Positions 12,495 to 40,570 of a DNA stretch of 64,000 bases are shown piece after piece. Source of the stretch: Glandiceps talaboti (taxonomy: Eukaryota; Hemichordata; Enteropneusta; Spengelidae); the NCBI RefSeq assembly GCF_964340395.1, contig NC_135566.1, forward strand, positions 15,432,501-15,496,500, given 5' to 3'. Numbering within the stretch: position 1 is the first letter of the stretch; each line of letters opens with the position of its first letter. The notes below the pieces were generated by a model. The model made no database searches and was not told the DNA's origin. It saw only the letters and a program-made list of their open reading frames with translations. Both the position numbers and the translations under genes were made by a program.

Positions 12495-12725
12495 TGATGG
12501 TCCCCGGACCAGTGCCTTAAAAAATCCAGTGGTCCTGCTGAAAGAATTAGTGGTCCCAGGTCTCGCTAATGTGAAACATTAAATCTTACCTATGAATCTG
12601 TATATTCAGATGACTTTTTAACATGGTTATTAAAAGTAAGGTACTGGTCTGACGGACCAGACAAGGTAAAATTTGTGTGGTCTGCCCCAAAAAATCACTA
12701 GTCGCGGACCCAGGACCAGTGTCAC
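12495..12725. repeat. GGACCAG repeat cluster
   Basis: Several direct and inverted occurrences of GGACCAG/CTGGTCC with 'ccccggaccagtgcc' on the left and 'cccaggaccagtgtc' on the right. It may be a decayed interspersed repeat; arms do not pair cleanly. Confidence 0.4.
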
Positions 12726-13469
12726 CCCTGCAGTTTTTGTCATGGGCTGTTACATGTAACAGCTACAATCTACCCGAGTTCCCCAACCAATCAAATCACT
12801 TTACCAGGGCTCCCCACCAAAATGATGATACAATACATGTGGAACCAGCTTTTCCCTCTCGATTACAGGGATTGCCAACCAAAATTATGGTACAATGTAT
12901 GCAAAAACTAGATTTCACCTCTCAATTACAGGGATTCCCAACCCTTAGCAAAAATACTACACTATGTGCACCAACTACAACTTCCAAATGTCTGGATTCA
13001 CTGATAAACTACTCCAGCTTGTTGAAATTTATGAATAAATCTAATGTAAAAGGAGAAAAGTTTTCATGTCAGTTGTAAAATTCACAAGTCAATGACAGTC
13101 CACTTTGTTCAAATGAGTCAAAACCCTGTTTTCAAGCATGCTTCCTTCTCATCATGAGGTCCTCTTGTTTTCCAAGTAAATTTTCTGCACAGCTGATGAT
13201 CTGTTACTTAAATCAGTAGCAAACCAGAGTTTGTCCGCACAATTTAAAACAATTTTAAGAATAGGTCCATCACGTGCTGTAGCTGTTTTGTATGAAAAAA
13301 TCCTGTTCCGGTACATGTTGTTGTCTTCATACCATTGCTCTGTTGATTCGTTGCAAGACGGTCTTATAAACTGATATTGTTTTTCCAACACAAAAAGTCA
13401 AAGGTATTGTTACCACAAAGCAACCATAGATAGAGACACATAATAAATACTGTGATTTGAGAAAGATTA

Positions 13470-16400
13470 TCAACTTGTTTGCAGTTGTGGGGGAGAATCT
13501 GGTCTTGATTTTTTAGCTGGTGGTTCGTCTGTACTATCCCGTGTATCTTGTGAGTCCTGTAACATATAAAAGTTGAGATATAAAATTCTAAACAATGAAT
13601 AATTTCATTGGTGATGAATTCCGATGATTCAAATGAATTAACTGTTAAAATAACAAGGAGAATTTTGACATTTCCCTGTTAAAACCAAGGCTGATGAATT
13701 CATATATTGAAATTCATAACTGCTGCATGTCTGTTAATGTGTCACATCTTTACCTGACCAGACATTGATCTCTTAGCAAAACTGACATAATGGAGAACAC
13801 ACACACACACACACACGCACACAGACATGTGAACTTGCTGTATTTTCTGCAGCAGTTTGACTGTCTTCTGGTGTCATGTTTGCCTGACCACACATTCATC
13901 TCTTAGCAAAACTATGACGTAATGGAGAGCACACACACACACACACAATGTGAACTTACTGTATTTTGTGCAGCAGTTTGACTGTCTTCTGTTCCTGTTG
14001 ACGCTGGTAATGATTGTTCATCATTAGTTGTATCATTTAAACGTGATGATGGTGACTGCTCTACACTCTTTTGTGTATCTTCTTTGCCTGCAAATCATAC
14101 AAATTGAATAATTACTGTGAACCAATGTATTTTGGCTCTATACTAACATTTAGGAAACAACGTTATTCTTGTAACATTCGATAATCTAGCTTTTTGTTTC
14201 TGCTAAATAACTCTTGATTTAGCCAATCTCCTGTGGTTACAATGGCAGCCATGTTGTTTTTGGTGTACATATTCATGTGCAGCAAAATGTTTGTCTTGTG
14301 TCTGTAACAACAAAGCAATACTGAATTTCAGAAATATCAAGATTGTCGAGGCTTCTGTAATACAAGTAGATTTATCTGATTAGAAGTTAGTACAGATAGT
14401 AATCATCAAATATCGTTACTGACCGTCATCGTTATAACTTGTACTGGTGTCATCATTTTCATCGCTGTAGTTAGAATCAAAGGTGGACTCGTCATTGCTC
14501 ATTGCCGACACTGGTGCTGTCAGAGAATGAAAGGAATTATCAACAACTTTATACTGTACAATAGTCATTACAGATACTGTGAAAAGTATTCAAGCTTAAT
14601 CTTTACAAACCAGATATGGGTTTTGCAGACCAAGGTTGTGTATTGCATTAGGGCCCAACCTTGGTACTAACTATGCAGGTCCACAAAACCCATATCAGCC
14701 TGTGAAGGTTTTATCATATACTAAACGGAGCATTAAATACTTAAGAAAATATCATTTTGCTTACTTTTGGAGAAAATTATGATTCAACAATTTGGTCAAA
14801 GTGTGCCTGGGCATGACACGACAAATTATTGCATGAATGTTGAGGGTACTGTCACCCACTGAATTACAATAACTTAGTTTTTGTACTTAGAATTGTACCA
14901 AAGTCATGTAATTTAACTAGCCTAGAGTTGGAATCTGCACAAGTCAAGGAATGCATAACTTACAGTTTTGGTACTTAGCCTCCTACAAGAGTAAACTAAC
15001 AAGTAACTTACTAAGTCTTGAATTGGAATCCTCATTTAATAATGCCACTATATCTCTGTGCCTAGGCTGGGATGGATGTTTTGATGCAGTTGTTTGTGAG
15101 GCAGTCTGTTCACTACTCTGGCCTGCATCAGATTCTGTCAAAGATGAAAAAATGTAAAGATATGACTTGAAGCACTTGTAAGGTTCATGCTGATTGGTTA
15201 GAAGACAATGGATAACAAACTACATAACTACATACATGTGTAAATTTATTTGTGTGAAATTATTACACTAAAGTTACGAGTGAGTTGGTATTTTTGAAGA
15301 GACTGATTCTCTAGTAAAATTGACATTACTCAGATAACAAACTGAGATTCATCTTATAATATAAATGCAGTGCTTTGCTAACCTAACTGATTTCAAAAAT
15401 CAAAGAAACTGTACATATTGAGACAGGTGTAGTCAGGGTCCAGTATAGTCTGTCCAGTGTTAATCATATTTTAGTTACCACGATTTTTCATCAAATCATT
15501 TCTAACACCTCATTTCCATGCTATCATGTACATTTCTGTCAACTGGAATGACTATATTTGAAAGTTTATACATAGACTACTACACAGTTTCTCAGCTAAC
15601 AAATTATAATGTGGTAGTCTGATAGAGAAATGCAAATCAATACAAAAAATTGTAGTTGAAACTGTTCACTTGGCTAAGTCTGATTAAGTATGGACGTTAA
15701 ATTCAAACCTTACCGTCGTACATATGAAAACATGTTACAGTGTATGCCAATATTGTGCTACACTAGCAAGTTACTTGTCAGCAATGAATGACTAGCATGG
15801 TTTGTAATTTTAAACTTTATGAATTCAAACTCTAACTGTATTTTCATACCCTGAGAGTTTGATGTACCAGAGTTCTGGCCTGAATTTTCTTGATGTGACT
15901 GTGGTTGCTGTGGTTGTTGTTGTTGTTGTTGTTTTTCCTGTTTTTGTTTTTGTTCTTGTCCTTGCTGCTGCTGTTGTTGTTGTTGCTGCTGCTGCTGTTC
16001 TGTTTGTTGCTGTTGTTCTGACTGAGTACCATCTTCATTTTCTTTATTTTTCTCATTACCCTTTTTCTTATCTTCAGCAATAGGTACCCATTTGTAAATT
16101 CGAAGCGAAGAATCACCAACTGTCACCCATTTCTTTTCCCTGCAAGAAGAGCATTATTACTGTCAACTGCCATGTCTTAGGGGTTAGATCAACAGTTCAA
16201 TCAATCTGATTAAAATCCGATGTGGTGAAAGCGGCTAGATGTCCTTATTTACCTCTATTCATCGTGTTGTGATGTTTGTTTTGTTCGGAGTGATCGCCGC
16301 CTTCCCACGTGGGAAGGCGGCGATCACTCCGAACAAAACAAACGTCACAACACGATGAATAGAGGTAAATAAGGACATCTAGCCGCTTTCACCACATCGG

Positions 16401-17477
16401 ATTTTAATCAGATTGCAGTTCAATGTACAATAAATAAAATTAATTTGGGGTGTTTTTTTAAAAAAACCATTGTGGTTCTTATCCTATGAAATGATTTTAC
16501 TTTTAATGGAATCTGTTTTGTACCCCTACAGATATTTCTAACAAATATCACAAATCGAAAAATGGAAGAATTTTCACCATGACACAAATTACATGTTGGG
16601 AATGAGGGCTTTGTATTCATAGTAAGTCTACATATACATACTAATTTCAAATTGATTGCATCTTTCTACCAGTCCAGGGCCCTGGGGTTTATTTCTTTGT
16701 GCACAAAAAATTGCAAGTTGGGAAAACAGGATTACGTTAGAAGGAGTGGGGGGGGGGGGTCTGAGGCCTCACTAAAAGACTTTAGTTTTTTATCGTACTT
16801 CACACTTTCAAAACAATCAAAACTGAAATTTCAGTAGTGGTAACAGATCGAGACGGAACAGCCTACGTTTACCAGAGGGGGTGATGACACAAGCTTACAA
16901 TGCGTTGTATATCGGATTTCCACCTGTCAGCTGACAATGCGAGTATACAGATGAATGAATAGAATATATCGTCCCGGCACATGTACAACGCCAGTGTTTT
17001 TGTTTCACATGTTACGTGTCGGCCAGTTCGTAGCAAAATTATGAAGAAATGTACATGATATTCTAGAAAAAAGACAAGTTAAAACCACACCGCTGAATAT
17101 ATTAAAAATGGCGGAAATTTCATCGAGTACAACCAAGGCCTCAGCTCAGTTACTAAAACATTCTCCCAATCTCCATTGGCTAGTCCTTTCTAAATTGTGT
17201 ACTTGTGAACAGAACTTACGATATGTATTATTGATAAAATATCGTTAAATGTCACAGGAAATTCATTTTAACCGCGATTTTATTGAAATATTGACAAAAG
17301 AAAATGTCAGCACAGAGCCGCGGCGACATCGGTTAACACTTTCAAACGAAAACAATTCAAGTTTCATACTTACCACTTCCGTACTTTATCAATTGCTTGC
17401 ATAACACGTTTGATTTCATCTTTCGCTCTGCTGCGGGTCTCAGCTCGAGCGGATCGCGCTGAACTATAGCTCATCAT
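13470..17477 (-). CDS. BCL7: BCL7 family SWI/SNF (BAF) subunit, 6 exons, polyglutamine-rich
   Basis: Exons in coding order: 17374-17477, 15850-16139, 15012-15134, 14424-14516, 13960-14087, 13470-13556, total 825 nt (274 aa). BCL7 proteins are nuclear accessory subunits of SWI/SNF chromatin remodellers. The N-terminal BCL7 domain is unmistakable: [20 protein letters not shown] at residues 11-30, then VRKWEKKW and [15 protein letters not shown]. The start is a tandem ATG ATG. After the domain comes a Lys/Glu-rich stretch and a Q-rich region (two long CAG/CAA runs, roughly residues 75-110), then an acidic Ser/Thr-rich tail with [16 protein letters not shown] and a C-terminal [12 protein letters not shown] motif. 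It is longer than human BCL7A (210 aa), mostly from the glutamine tract. All introns are GT-AG and phases match. Invertebrates normally have one BCL7, so A/B/C assignment is not attempted. Confidence 0.93.
13740..13990 (-). repeat. Tandem duplication of BCL7 exon 5 tail plus donor and intron start
   Basis: The unit of about 125 bp comprises the last about 30 coding bases of exon 5, its 5' splice site, a (GT)n run and about 60 intron bases. The real exon end (13960) has GTAAGT; the downstream copy (about 13836) has GCAAGT. Shared words on the + strand: 'gcagcagtttgactgtcttc' and 'catctcttagcaaaact'. Confidence 0.85.
15904..16020 (-). repeat. Coding CAG/CAA trinucleotide tract
   Basis: Two glutamine-encoding runs with mixed CAA and CAG codons, separated by a [10 protein letters not shown] segment, within exon 2 of the BCL7 gene. 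The opposite strand shows artefactual poly-Val frames. Confidence 0.9.
16193..16424. mobile_element. Near-perfect palindromic foldback element with 9-bp target-site duplication (family F, copy 1)
   Basis: Two arms of 107 bp (16202-16308 and 16309-16415) meet at CCCAC|GTGGG with no loop and, by my reading, one mismatch. The termini are CAATCTGATTAAAATCCGAT and its inverse. Identical 9-bp direct repeats CAGTTCAAT flank it at 16193-16201 and 16416-16424. A 9-bp duplication and long TIRs fit Mutator-like (MULE) non-autonomous elements, though that class is inference. It lies in BCL7 intron 1. The same terminus is found at 40571-41009. Confidence 0.9.
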
Positions 17478-19089
17478 CTTGTTAACTTGATTGCTTCCTC
17501 GGTCTACTAACGTAAATCCCTTTGTTGTATTTATTTTCAGTACCACGATGCGAAGTCAAAATGTGAAGTATAACTCCCAATATTAACAAATCTTTTTAAA
17601 ACAGTAATAATAATATTAGAAGATGAACAATAATCTAATGAGGAATGTTCAAGCTCTTCTCTCTTTTTATTGTAGAAGACAAGCGCTTAGAATATTACTA
17701 ACAGACAATTTGACCCTTGTATGACCTCAACGTCACGTAATCTTTTCCGGACAAACCATTCGACCACTAAGGTTTATTAATCCTATTCCTGTACTATTTG
17801 TCGTACTATGATGGACCAAGCAAATCTAGATAAGTTATTTACCACGCATTTTTGGTTAATCTATTCAAAATTTTCAGTATGTTTAGAGCAAAATACAGAC
17901 ACAATGACCATGAAGACCGGAAAGAACCTTTGTGCATGGTTCCCTCTCCCCCTTGTCATAAATCGTCTGGTCTTTATTACCGACGAGCGCCAATTTCGAA
18001 GTCTCGTCAACTTTGTAAGCAGTGAACTGAAAAGATCAAGACTGGAAAAGGTAACTACTGTAATTTAGATAGTTTTTGAAATAACAACAGTTCTATATCG
18101 GTAGAGATAATAGCTGGGTAAAATTTTATAATATGTAGTTGAATGAAGTAGTCATTACTGAAGAGAATACTGCGACAGTACGGATTTCGCGGTAAACTCA
18201 CGATCCACAATATTAATGACAATGGTCATGATGGTGGTTCGTTACCACAGTCGCTTGTGAACTATGTTCTATTTAACTTTCAAGAATTGTCACAAAATAA
18301 TTTCGTTATTAGGTATTTACGATGCAACACAAGTGGTGGTATTTTTTTTTGAAATATTCGTAATATGACCGTTCTTGAATAGAACACAAGTGACTTCGTA
18401 GTAACATTCATTCATACATACACTACAATGATTACATCATCATCAACATGTCCGTCGAGCATGTCCGTCAAACACTGCAGCTGCGCGGTTTCCTTTTTGT
18501 ACAGCAAAATTTGACACCAACGACTAGTTGAAGTGACTAGACAGTTCGTTGTTGTCAAATTTTGCTATACAACTTGCCCATTGCACACATTCTCTATATC
18601 ATGTCAATTAATTGGGGGAAAGACCAGAAACTTACTTTTGATGTTATTAATATTGTATATGGAATAGATTGTCGATAGATAAGATTGAAACATAATTAAT
18701 ATAACCATGGCGGTATAAGGGATGGAGAGAGGATTCAGAGATAAACACCTCCTTGATATGACCAATATGTGTAAAAGAGATAGAATAACACTGGTTATAC
18801 CATAGACAATGGATAGGAAACATCTCTGATTCCATTTCCTATTGTTGTACATATACTTTGTAAATTGTAGGTTTTTAGGACCTGTCCTTGTCCTCAAAAA
18901 TGGCTCTCTTCATTCCACTCTTAGAAACCCATTTATTTCCAAACACATGAACATGATGAATTTTATGTTGTTTTTCAACTAGGATTTGAGGTGTCATTGA
19001 CTGCTGATCCAGATTGTATTTTATGACCAGAGAAGTATAAGTTATGGAGTAACTGGCAGAGGTGAAGTTTGATAAACTTCTAGTGAGCC
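17478..19089. other. Divergent intergenic region between BCL7 and SLF1
   Basis: About 1.6 kb separates the two start codons, which point away from each other, so both promoters must be here unless 5' exons lie elsewhere. An 86-codon open frame at 17808-18068 ends at a GTAACT donor-like site and could be a leader exon of SLF1, but its sequence has no family signature. A hairpin lies at 18499-18570. No TATA element stands out. Confidence 0.6.
18499..18570. repeat. Imperfect inverted repeat (25-bp arms)
   Basis: The arm 'gtacagcaaaatttgacacc' at 18499 is repeated inverted as '…ttgtcaaattttgctatac' ending at 18570, with two or three mismatches and a loop of about 22 bases containing CTAGT and ACTAG. 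It could be a small MITE or a transcript hairpin. Confidence 0.65.
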
Positions 19090-35370
<16,281 letters not shown>

Positions 35371-35583
35371 GCTATCACGAACAAACATCACCCATCCCCA
35401 TGGGAGATGGTGTGTAACCAAGAGGAAACGCTAAACAAACAAATAGAATAGACATCAAGGTATACTACAATAGTGTGTATGCAAATAACCACTGTAAATT
35501 GTCAAATTATGGTAATTTTCATCTTTTTATGGGATTCAACATATTTATGTTTAGGAAGATATAATAAGATAAGGCCAAAAAAA

Positions 35584-35589
35584 AATAAA
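35584..35589 (+). terminator. Candidate polyadenylation signal for SLF1
   Basis: AATAAA about 215 bp past the SLF1 stop, inside an A-rich stretch, so it could be fortuitous. Confidence 0.35.
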
Positions 35590-36030
35590 AATCTGGTTCT
35601 GGTCAGGGTAAACTTTCTAAAGTGGTGCGACGACGCGCGTTTTTTTTTTTCCCTAATTTTTTTTTTTTTTTGCAAATTAGTAAATACACATTTTTGACAC
35701 TTTACATGCTCTCGGAAGATGTCATACAACTCTGGAAGTTGACACTGTTGTATGGCAAGTTTTGTACGATGCGGATCAATCATCCATCAGGGCATCACTA
35801 GTCACATTTACAAATTTATCTTATCGCCCAGTGATTTGCAGTTATAATCCCGATTTGCAGTTATAATCCCATCCAAGATAATGAGTCTTGCCTTGCAACC
35901 ACTGTATAATGTCATTGTGCAACTTGCAACGTTAAATAACGAGAAATAGGTCTGTCCAACGGACGTAGAGGAGGCAGTGTTTTCTTTCGAGCACCGTCCA
36001 TCATCAGTCTGATACGCAGTCTGTATACGG

Positions 36031-36090
36031 TACGATGTTCGACACGTCTTTCCAACTCATCGCAGATGGAAAGACGTGTCGAACATCGTA
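36031..36090. repeat. Perfect 24-bp hairpin
   Basis: Arms at 36031-36054 and 36067-36090 (core 'gatgttcgacacgtctttcc') are exact reverse complements around a 12-base loop 'actcatcgcaga'. Flanks show weaker continuing complementarity. Candidate small MITE or structured RNA; no other copy noticed here. Confidence 0.85.
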
Positions 36091-37349
36091 GCGCATACAT
36101 CCAGAGCTAACTGCTTACGCTACAGGAAAATCTTTGTATTCAGAAGGCAGAACGAAACGATCACCAGAACTAAGAACACCTCGAAAGTCAGCTGAATTGA
36201 TATCAACATTTCGATTGCTCACGACGTACTCAAACTTCTGACATTTTCGAAACATGTGAGCGGTTTACCACCTAGCACAGTGAACACACTATTTCCCGTG
36301 ATTCCCATCAACCACGCTCATCGTACATATTACGTACACATATCGTACGGGGGATTATGGGTATGCAACAGTACTAGAAGAAAAGGGTACCCGTTACCAA
36401 ATAGAAGTGCGCCATCACACGAGTTAAATTTTTTCCGCTAGCCTTGCATACAGTGTTGATAGACGGGGAATTGTAAATAAGGAACGGGAAAGCAAAAATT
36501 ATCGGGGAAAAAAGGATCGACGCGGGGGTATTCAGGGCACGCGCGCGCTGACCAGAACCAGACATATTTTTTTTTTTGGCCTAACCATATTGCTTGGAAA
36601 GTGCAAAATCTGGAGTGTCATCAATGATGAGCTTCCTAATGAGACCATGAACTTTGACGTTGACCCATTTTCAAGGTGAAAGGGCCAAAATTTTCTTTCT
36701 TTTTATACCTTGATGTTTGACTTTGACCTCCGTATTCAAGGTCAAATAGCAAAGTGGTCGATGAATTATGAAGTTTTGTATCTAGAAACACCATTCAAAT
36801 TTGCACAATAACTTTGCCATAAAACACAGCAATTGGGGGGAGGACTATGTCTTCAATGAAGGCTTGTAGTAATAACTGTCAGATTGAGTACAGGTTTTTT
36901 TTTTACATCAGCCATGTGCTATAAGTGATATCATATACCTATACTGGTATAAAGTTGGTTTCAGATTCAGATTGGAGAGCAGACCATTTCCTGTACCCTC
37001 GATCCTATTATTTCTTGCTTGACTGATTTCGTGGATGTTTCTTATCTGAAACTATGAAGCTGAATAGTCCTCCGATCTGAAATCTGAATCTGAATCTGAG
37101 ATCAACTTTAATACATTATAACCCATTGTAATTACTCTTGATGATGTTGTTGCATAAAAGCATCACCAGAAACTGGAGCCATGCAACACTTGAAGCACAC
37201 TGTGTATCTTTTTATTTTTCATACATACAGTATTTTTTTAATTCCTGGGGCATAGGTATGTGACGATCCATTATTACCTGAAATTACTTTTTCATTCGTT
37301 TGTATCACTGTGAGCGTTATTACTGTATAATGACACAAGACAGAAATGT

Positions 37350-37531
37350 GTCACTGTACACATTGTGATACAAACGAACGAAGGGCATTATTGTGAAATA
37401 ACCTCATGCTATACATTACTGCCCCAACTTGTGTCACTGTACACATTGTGTCACTGTACACATTGTGATACCAACGAACAAAGGGCATTATTGTGAAATA
37501 ACCTCATGCTATACATTACTGCCCCAACTTG
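37350..37531 (+). repeat. Direct duplication of about 82 bp
   Basis: The segment 'tgtcactgtacacattgtga' through 'cattactgccccaacttg' occurs at 37350-37431 and 37450-37531, with an extra 20-bp partial copy between them. The part 'tgatacaaacgaacgaa' is also inverted upstream as 'ttcattcgtttgtatcac' (about 37300). Confidence 0.8.
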
Positions 37532-39059
37532 GCAATTTGTGAATGAGGAATAGGACATTTATCAAGCCAAAAAAGAATTTTGAAGATGTAAACACCCTAA
37601 TTAGAGTTGAAATAATTTTATTACTTTCTGAGTGAATGTTTTTATAATGAGCAATGTATATTGATTTATGGAATTATAATTTTTGTTTGATTAGATTGTC
37701 AAAATATATATTATCGTGTCTTGCAATATTGCAATTTTTGATGAGGTAATTACCTTTTAGGCAATATAAACTCCACCAGTTTGGTATGTTTCCTGGACAG
37801 TCAAGTCTAAAACAATGGCATGACTGCATCTTAAGGCATGAAATATATGAGACATTTGATTGTACTGTACATGTATATACTTAGCCTAGTATTTACATGT
37901 AGTTGTATTGGGGTTTTGAATATTGCCTCCCATCACACTAGCATTTTTTTTTACTTTACTGAAGCTGTGGGTAGAAAACTGGCACTACTTCGTATTGGGT
38001 ATTTTTTAATTTACTCGCTGAGAGAAGACATCAATATTATGACCAAGTGATTGGAACCAACTCAGAGGCTGAGGTGTACGATGTAAACACAGCTCAGTAG
38101 ACAGGAGTAGCCATGATGGACATAAAAGTATCTGTGGGGTTGAATGTCACACAGTGAGAAATCATAGTCTAATTTTAGGTTTGAATACACACAGCCATTA
38201 TAGGAAATTATAGTTGTGATGGGAAACGACTCAATACTAGACTATACATGTACTCACTGGACAAATTGATTTTACATGATTCAAAGTTGAGAGACAGGTA
38301 AGCCTGAGATGGCCCAGATGTGCTCTTCTATAGCTTATGTTCAGAACTGGGTTGTTTTGATTGACATGTATTTTTTTTTAGACCTGTGTAGCATCAATAC
38401 TGTCTGTGGTGTGTGTGTATGTGTGTGTGTGTTTGTAGGCACTTTTAAATGAATTATCAAGTTGCGTTTGGTATCGAAATATCAACAGCTGATACATTTA
38501 GGAGGCACACAGGATGATAGCTTCCATAGACAGATGGCTTGTTAACCTGGCAAGTTTTCCTGTCCATACAGTCTGTGAACTTAGTAATTCAAATGTAGTA
38601 GTTTTGGCCACAATCTGCAACCTTGGGTGGAAATTAGAATTTCATTTGTTGATAGTCAATGTTTGTACAAACATCACATTTCCATAATACAGTTTAGTAG
38701 GTCACATTTCCATATACCACCAACTTTGTCACATTCATAAAGTAATTGACACCACACATAGGTGTACATGAAATATACTAAATTTGGATAACTGAGTTCC
38801 AGGCCATGTAGGAAAAAAAGCTTGGCCGACCAACCATTCAGCATACTATAGATGCAAGACTCCACACAAAACATGGTATTTTATCAATTTTTATTATCGG
38901 ATATTCTTAGGAAAATGCAACATTGCCAGGATTAAACAGGATATAATTTATTACCAGTATTAAAACAATGTTGAACATGATTAAAACAAATACACTCAGA
39001 ATTTGATGTGAGTAGTGATTATATATGATGCATGTGTTTTCTTCATTAACGTCATCAGT

Positions 39060-39375
39060 CCGTATACACAAAACACTGTCACTCACACGTCATGGGGGTA
39101 CTGTCATAGCATACCACACTGACACTAACATGTCATGGGGATTCTCTCACATTCTGTCATAGTATACCACACTGACATTTGCATGTCATGGGGGTACTGT
39201 CATAGTGTGCCACACTGAACTTGCATGTCATGGGGGTACTGTCATAGTATACCACACTTGCATGTCATGGGGGGTTCTCCTAGTATGCCACTGGCACTCA
39301 AATGACAATGTCATGGGGTTCTGTCAGTGTGTCACACTGGCACTCAAATGACAATGTCATAGGGGGTTCTGTCAT
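39060..39375 (+). repeat. Irregular minisatellite with 'catgtcatgggggtactgtc'
   Basis: Six or seven units of 40-50 bp containing 'catgtcatggggg', 'ctgtcatagtat' and 'ccacactgaca'. Intergenic. Confidence 0.8.
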
Positions 39376-39902
39376 AAATATAATTATACAATTTGTAATA
39401 AATCTAATTCAGCAAACCCTTTGGTTATTTAAAAACTAAACATTTGTTACAATCAGTAATACAAATGATTCAAATAACTTTTCCTTTTTACACAGCTAAT
39501 TTCCTCCATCAAAAGCTAAACCATTATGTACAAAATATTTGTATCTTCTTAAAGTGTAAATTATATCAAAAACAAACTTTGCATTGTTTTGCAGACATTT
39601 TAATTGACACAAGCTGAGTTTATAACAGTTCTTACTTGGACAAAGATATTGCTTAAGTATACTTATCTTGCCTGGCATTATTTGCATAGTTCAATTGTTG
39701 CTGGCATAAATGAGGTTTCCTTGTATAACTAAGTATCTAGTATACATATTACTAAATTTGACTACGCAGCCACGTTAGCTGTGCTAAAATGAATACTAGC
39801 AATGATGTTCTCTATCTTAATATCACAGTATAATCTTTCACTCCCTGGTGTTTAATTGTGAACAAATTGTTGATAAGGGACTACTAGTAATAGACATATT
39901 AC

Positions 39903-39955
39903 ATTACACACATATACACATATACATACATACATACATACATACATACATACAT

Positions 39956-39988
<33 letters not shown>

Positions 39989-40180
39989 TACATACATACA
40001 CACACACACATACATACATACATGTACATACATACATACATACATGCATGCATACATACATACATACATACATACATACATACATACATCCATCCATCCA
40101 TCCATCCATCCATACATACATACATACATACATACATACATACATACATACATCCATACATACATACATACATACATACA

Positions 40181-40211
<31 letters not shown>

Positions 40212-40278
40212 GATACATACAATACATACATACATACATGCATACATACATACATCCATCCATCCATCCATCCATCCA

Positions 40279-40309
<31 letters not shown>

Positions 40310-40328
40310 GATACATACAATACATACA

Positions 40329-40359
<31 letters not shown>

Positions 40360-40383
40360 GATACATACAATACATACATACAT

Positions 40384-40420
<37 letters not shown>

Positions 40421-40437
40421 TACATACATACACACAC

Positions 40438-40468
<31 letters not shown>

Positions 40469-40500
40469 TACATACATACATACATACACACACACATACA
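39903..40500 (+). repeat. CATA/CATC/CA compound microsatellite, about 600 bp
   Basis: Tetranucleotide CATA with blocks of CATC, CATG and CACA and three 'catatgatacatacaatac' interruptions that suggest internal duplication of a 60-110 bp higher-order unit. Gives long Ile-His-Thr and Met-Tyr-Val-Cys frames in all phases that are not genes. Confidence 0.97.
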
Positions 40501-40570
40501 GTAAATTAACAACTTCAGTGAACTCAGTGCATAGCTCTGTTTTATGTTATACAACAAGCCATGTGTGAGT

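Larger units (their letters stand above)
10895..13469. other. Region between convergent rolling-stone-like and BCL7 genes
   Basis: The two genes are tail to tail here. The region contains the 3' UTR and poly(A) signal of the upstream gene, a GT-rich irregular repeat (about 11215-11640), a 30-bp direct duplication 'cacaatgttcaagtgattag' near 11919-11980, GGACCAG-containing repeats (12495-12725) and a Ser/Asn-rich open frame at 12677-13078 that is repeat derived. No gene supported. Confidence 0.6.

Noticed and set aside
12677-13078. 133-codon open frame between the convergent genes
   Set aside because: Built from 'attacagggattcccaacc'-type repeat units also seen near 23890-23990 and 24480-24530; no domain.
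17808-18068. 86-codon open frame ending at a GTAACT donor-like site
   Set aside because: Could be a 5' exon of SLF1 but the sequence has no match to the family and the SLF1 model already has a good start at 19090.
39852-40557. Long open frames of about 200 codons (Met-Tyr-Val-Cys or Ile-His-Thr) on both strands
   Set aside because: Entirely produced by the CATA/CA microsatellite; open in several frames at once and with no splice or domain context. Same reasoning applies to 32696-33267, 55631-56105 and 19916-20174.
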